A stretch of 64,000 nt of DNA from Rhea pennata. Taxonomy: Eukaryota; Chordata; Aves; Rheiformes; Rheidae. The notes under the pieces were generated by a model. The model was not told the origin of the DNA, ran no database searches, and worked only from the letters and a program-made list of their open reading frames with translations. Shown in pieces: positions 35,909-64,000 of this stretch. Position 1 is the first letter of the stretch; every line of letters starts with the position of its first letter. The stretch lies in NCBI RefSeq assembly GCF_028389875.1, contig NC_084668.1:22869493-22933492 (forward strand), given 5' to 3'. The translations under genes and the position numbers were made by a program.

Positions 35909-38900
35909 GGTGCACAAATTGAGGATAGGATATAGCCTAGCATACAACATATGTGAAAATAGTTCCTTTTAGCTGAACTCCTACCAATGTTTTCATTCTC
36001 TCTCTTAAAACCATTAGAACTAGTACACATTTTGGTGCATTACAGGATCCCTTAAGAGGCTCTCATTATCTCCTCTCTTCTTAACCACATAATAGAAAAA
36101 AATGAGAGTATTGTACACACACCACACTGACGAAAGAGAACTTGCCTTGAAATTTTTCAACTAGTAAACTTATTTTCTATAATGCTTCACAGTGAATCAC
36201 TCTTAAGTGCTGGACCATTCACTAGTGTACATACTCTGTGCCAAAGGTTACCAGATTGCAAAAGTGTTCTCATTTCAGAAAGGACCCATAAATCACCATC
36301 AACTTATTTTGACACAACAGGAAAAAAAAATGTACATCTAACAGGAATAGTAAAGGGAGGAGGAGGATAGAAAGGAAATTGTATTAACAATGTAACAAAT
36401 TTCCTGAAGGGAAAACCACAGACTATTATAAGGATAATAGAAAAGTAATATTTTTATATTATGGGATGAGACTTTCCTGACAATTTTGACTGCACTAAGT
36501 CTGTAAAATGGACTTTCAATTTTCCTGAAATATGAGGAGAAAAAAATTAAAATGGTGCCTGGCTTACTCAGTGCAGAAAAGCAGGCCGGCTGCCTTTCCC
36601 AAGTCTCTGCTAAAGAGGGCATCACAACAGTGGCTGTTACTGCAGGTGGGAGCTGCCCTCTCCCTTAGAGCTCCTGGGCTCATGCTTCAGAACAAATCAC
36701 AATTGTCTCCTCTTCTCCAGTAGCCTAAGAAGGTGACTATGCAAGGTGAGAGCCCATTTGCCTTTGCCCATCTGCCAATTCAGGCAGTACAGAAGTCTCA
36801 TGTTCTCCAAAAGAGAAAAGCAGAGCTCTTCTGAACTGACTGATGTCTTCTTGTTTGTAGTCTGGATTCCTGCCTGTCTGCAGGAGAAGCCAGATTTGTC
36901 TTTATTAATCCTTTATATGGATTAAAATAACTTCTTAGAAATACACTAATTCCTTTTACTTGGGTACACAATAGATGTTAAGGCAGATGTTCAGGTCTCA
37001 ACCCAGCTGTGCTCATCCCAGATCCAGGGTATAGGATATGTGAATTAAAACCACTACACACCACTATTTTTCCATCCATAGAGACAGAAAGAGGTCCCTT
37101 TATGGTATAACTTTCCAATTTCTTAGAGATCATTATAAAATTGGGATTCACTGTACCAAAAGATATTGTCACCATGAAGCAGAGGCTAGGAGACAACACT
37201 CGTCAACATCCACAACCTGTATGCTTTCTCAAACCTGTCCTCCCACCATATAGCCTCCCAGCTGAAGAAAAAATTATCAGTTTATTTAATCTGTTATTAC
37301 CTGTGAAATCAATGACTGGTAGCAGACCACAGACGTATTTGTATAGTTAGCATTTTATCAAAATCTGTGTCACTGCCAAACTGACCCAGATAGAGCTATT
37401 TGAAAACTACTGTGAGCATTTACAAAGAAAAAAAAAGGAATGTCAACACTGCAAAAGATAGCTATTGTACACAGTGTGTTTTCTAAAACATAAGACTAAT
37501 GTAAAAGATAATAACACGAACCTCAGCAGATATAATTAATTTGTATAGGTAGGTTCAAGACCAAGAAATATATTTCACTGCTGAAGATCAATTACCAAAA
37601 TACAATTGGCTAAACTCATCACAGACATGAAATATATGATTTTTACATTCATAATTTTAAATGCAAATTTGAAAAAATAGTACTAGAAAGCTTCAAATAC
37701 AAAATGAATATTATATGGCCAAAGAAGAAGCATAAATAGAAAACAGAAACAAAACACACATTCCTGTTCTCAGGGGCATCAGGGGCAAATACATTCAAAG
37801 ACATAGCTGAAGTTCATTACTGTCATCCTCATATTTCCATCAATGAGGAAAGATATAAACCCTTTTCTTGCACATCATACAATTTTCCTTGACAGTTTCA
37901 CTGATAAGCATTTATAGTTTCTCTGCATTCTCTTATGAAATGTACTGGGAGTTATTTAATGATCAGAAGCTGTTTAGACAACAGAATTTTCTTCCAATTT
38001 TAGTTAAGATATAGTATGAACTCTGACTCAGATGGAAGACTACTGAGTAGTGAATAATCAACACTGATTCCTACTGATTTCTCCTAGAAATTATCCCAGC
38101 AAAGTACCAACCTATTTGTTTATGATACATAACAGGATCTCTTCCTGACACAGCCTGCAAGTTCAGTCCTTTTCCAGTGTTTCCTGAGAATAAAAGCAAG
38201 TCAGTAAGAGTTCAGGATATATCCTTACCAGACATAAATGTTCACAGATCACTGATTTTAAATAAATTATTACGATTTATAATAGCAGAAAATTTAGCCT
38301 TCTCTGGAGCTGATACAGTTACTGCCTCTACAGACTTCATTTCACTAAGTGTTGTGAACACATGCTCCACTTGAACCATATGAGTTCTCCATATTAATTC
38401 TGCTTTGGTAAGCACAGTTTTGGGGGATGAGCAGTCTGAAGAATCAAGTACTTCACTGAGTTTTGGTTGGCAGTAACACTGGCTTAAAAGTTAGAGAAAA
38501 AACATAGAAAATCTCGATAAATACTTTCATGGGAGACAAGTGGCATCATTCTTATTTTGTTAATTCCCCACTGGGGACTAGCAATCTTACTTACTATCTG
38601 TTGGTACCAGTATCAAAGTGTATTGTGTAACCTCATTCCTCCCTGATGCAGTTTGGTTTCGGCATTACGTTAATATAGTCTGCACTCACTATGAAGGAGC
38701 CTGTTTGTGTATAACATCATATTGTATATAAAGCCATGTAGTTACTGCCATCAACCTGACACGTACCCAACTCCACTTGTTGGCATCTCCAGCAAGGAAG
38801 ATTTTGTGTGGGCAATTTTGTCCCTAGGCAGCAAATCAGGAGTTCATGTGTGATGTCGCCAGACCACTACAAGTTATTATAGCTACAAGCCTGTCTGGCC

Positions 38901-39324
38901 TATGATTAAAATTATGGAGTTCAACCAACGCTCCCACTGGGCTGCGTTGTTTCATTGCTTGGCTCCTTGCACTGCAGTGGCTAGCACGGATCCTCACCCT
39001 CCAAAGTCCCGTGCCCACAGCATCCTCCTGGGGAAGCCGCACTTAAGGGCGAAGCGATGCCCTGCACAAGCGCAGCCCGTCCCGCCTCGGCCCGCTCCCC
39101 TCAAGGCTGTCCCTTGCCAGAAGTTGAGGGGCGCAACGGGGAACCCGTGAGGCGAGGCGGCGAGGCCGTGAGGCGCCGTTAACGGCCGCGGCCCTCGCCC
39201 CCCCCGCGCCGCGGGAGCCGCTTAACGGCCGCCGCGAGCCCGTCGGCACGCGCACTCCCGGGCTCGCTACGGCGCTCGCTCCGCGGACCCCGCGCCTGCG
39301 GGTGGCGGCGCTGCAGCCCCCGAG

Positions 39325-39344
39325 CCTACAGCTCCCGGCATGCA
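39325..39344 (+). promoter_or_regulatory. DYNC1I2: ZNF143/THAP11 (SBS-type) motif
   Basis: CCTACAGCTCCCGGCATGCA closely fits the ACTACAnnTCCCAGCATGC promoter consensus, with a few mismatches. It lies in the DYNC1I2 CpG island. Confidence 0.5.
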
Positions 39345-39409
39345 GCGCGCGGCCGCGGCGCGCGCTCGCCGCGGGCCCTGAGGGCGAGGCGCGCCCGGCG
39401 GGGCGCGGG

Positions 39410-39429
39410 GCATGCTGGGCGTCGTTGTT
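39410..39429 (-). promoter_or_regulatory. DYNC1I2: Second ZNF143/THAP11 (SBS-type) motif, opposite orientation
   Basis: GCATGCTGGGCGTCGTTGTT on the + strand fits the reverse complement of the SBS consensus (GCATGCTGGGAnnTGTAGT). It is about 65 bp right of the first motif. Confidence 0.45.
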
Positions 39430-40110
39430 CTCTGCCCGGTGTGGCTCGCGCTGGAGAGAAGCTCGGTGTTATGCCGCCAGCGGCTGCCTCCGCCGCTTCA
39501 GGATCCCTCCCCGCGTGATTTTCTTCTACGTTGCTCCTCGCGAAGGGGCAAACGAGCGAGGCGCTACAGGCGGAGCACATCGGGGTCCTGTCACCTACAA
39601 GCCTTCGTGTCCTTCCGCGCTTCCCGTGAGTTCCTGCGCGCCTCGCTGCGCCTTGGGGGTGGTTGGAGCCTCGGCGGCCGCCGTAGGCTGCTGCCTGTCA
39701 GCTGCCGCCGCCTTTGTGGAGCGGCGGAAGCGGCGAGAGGGGCGGTTGGGCGCGGAGCTGCGCCGCTCCCAGGTGGGCGCGGGTCCCGCGGCGGCGGCGG
39801 CGGCCCGCCCGGCACGGGGGCTGCGCTTCGTCTCGGCGTCGCCCCGGAGAGCGAGGGGCGCGGTGGGGCCGGGCCGGGGCGGGCCGCGTCCGGCGGGGGC
39901 GGCAGCCGGCGCGGCCAGGGGCGCCCCGCCGCGCCCCGCCGCCGGGTGGTGGCGTCCCGGGGCCGGCAGCCTCCCCCGCGGCAGTGCCCGCCGCGCGGCG
40001 CCCGGCGCGCCGGGACCTGCCGCTGTCCGCGGCTGCGGCGGGCGGCGCCGGGCGCGCGGCGCGCCCTGCAGCGGCCGGTTTGTGCCGCGCAGCTCCATTT
40101 TGCGCTGACA

Positions 40111-64000
<23,890 letters not shown>

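Larger units (their letters stand above)
18841..38950. other. 20-kb AT-rich intergenic interval between CYBRD1 and DYNC1I2
   Basis: No credible exon or RNA gene was recognised on either strand. The open frames present (up to 115 codons, for example 31101-31448 on the minus strand) are isolated and lack recognisable motifs. Contents listed separately: a GC-rich repeat-like block (19936-20345), microsatellites, CR1 and MIR-like fossils, and hairpins. Conserved noncoding elements could be present but cannot be judged from one sequence. Confidence 0.6.
39030..40110 (+). promoter_or_regulatory. DYNC1I2: CpG island: DYNC1I2 promoter and non-coding first exon region
   Basis: Very dense CpG over about 1.1 kb between AT-rich flanks, 1.2-2.3 kb upstream of the DYNC1I2 start codon. 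It contains two ZNF143/THAP11-like motifs (39325-39344 and 39410-39429, opposite orientations) and a 12-bp palindrome GCCGTTAACGGC (39175-39186). There is no TATA box. Possible first-exon donors are CCCAG|GTGGGC (exon end 39772) and CCC|GTGAGT (exon end 39625). Long open frames here on both strands are composition artefacts. A divergent transcript to the left is possible but not shown. Confidence 0.8.

Overview
The window is vertebrate nuclear DNA, most likely from a bird. It is AT-rich, with spliced genes, long introns and two GC/CpG-rich promoter islands. A CR1 LINE tail with the avian-type ending lies near 55.8 kb. The gene pair CYBRD1 then DYNC1I2, both on the + strand, matches the order known on human 2q31. 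A non-avian sauropsid cannot be fully excluded from sequence alone.

Layout. (1) 1-5.7 kb lies upstream of CYBRD1. It has no gene I recognise, but it carries a few exon-like islands with compatible splice phases (2450-2601, 2805-2906, possibly 3436-3492) and a more GC-rich stretch at 4.6-5.75 kb with a perfect CRE and an E-box. (2) About 5.95-6.56 kb is the CpG island promoter and first exon of CYBRD1. (3) CYBRD1 runs from 6229 to 14224 in four coding exons, which join in frame to a complete 283-residue protein. A probable long 3' UTR follows, possibly ending near 17.1 or 18.84 kb. (4) About 18.9-38.9 kb is an AT-rich intergenic stretch with microsatellites, worn repeat fossils and two clear short hairpins; I see no gene in it. 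(5) About 39.0-40.1 kb is the CpG island promoter of DYNC1I2, with two opposed ZNF143/THAP11-like motifs. (6) DYNC1I2 runs from its start codon at 41329 off the right edge. Nine coding exons are visible, giving 323 residues when the cassette exon is included, which is about half the protein. They cover the dynactin-binding coiled coil, the alternatively spliced Ser-rich linker, the light-chain binding sites and the first part of the WD40 propeller.

The two genes are functionally unrelated neighbours. CYBRD1 is a transmembrane ascorbate-dependent ferric reductase, and DYNC1I2 is the cargo-adaptor intermediate chain of cytoplasmic dynein 1. The exon calls are firm because reading frame, splice sites and recognisable protein sequence agree. 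UTR ends, transcription starts, regulatory motifs and repeat family names are inferences.
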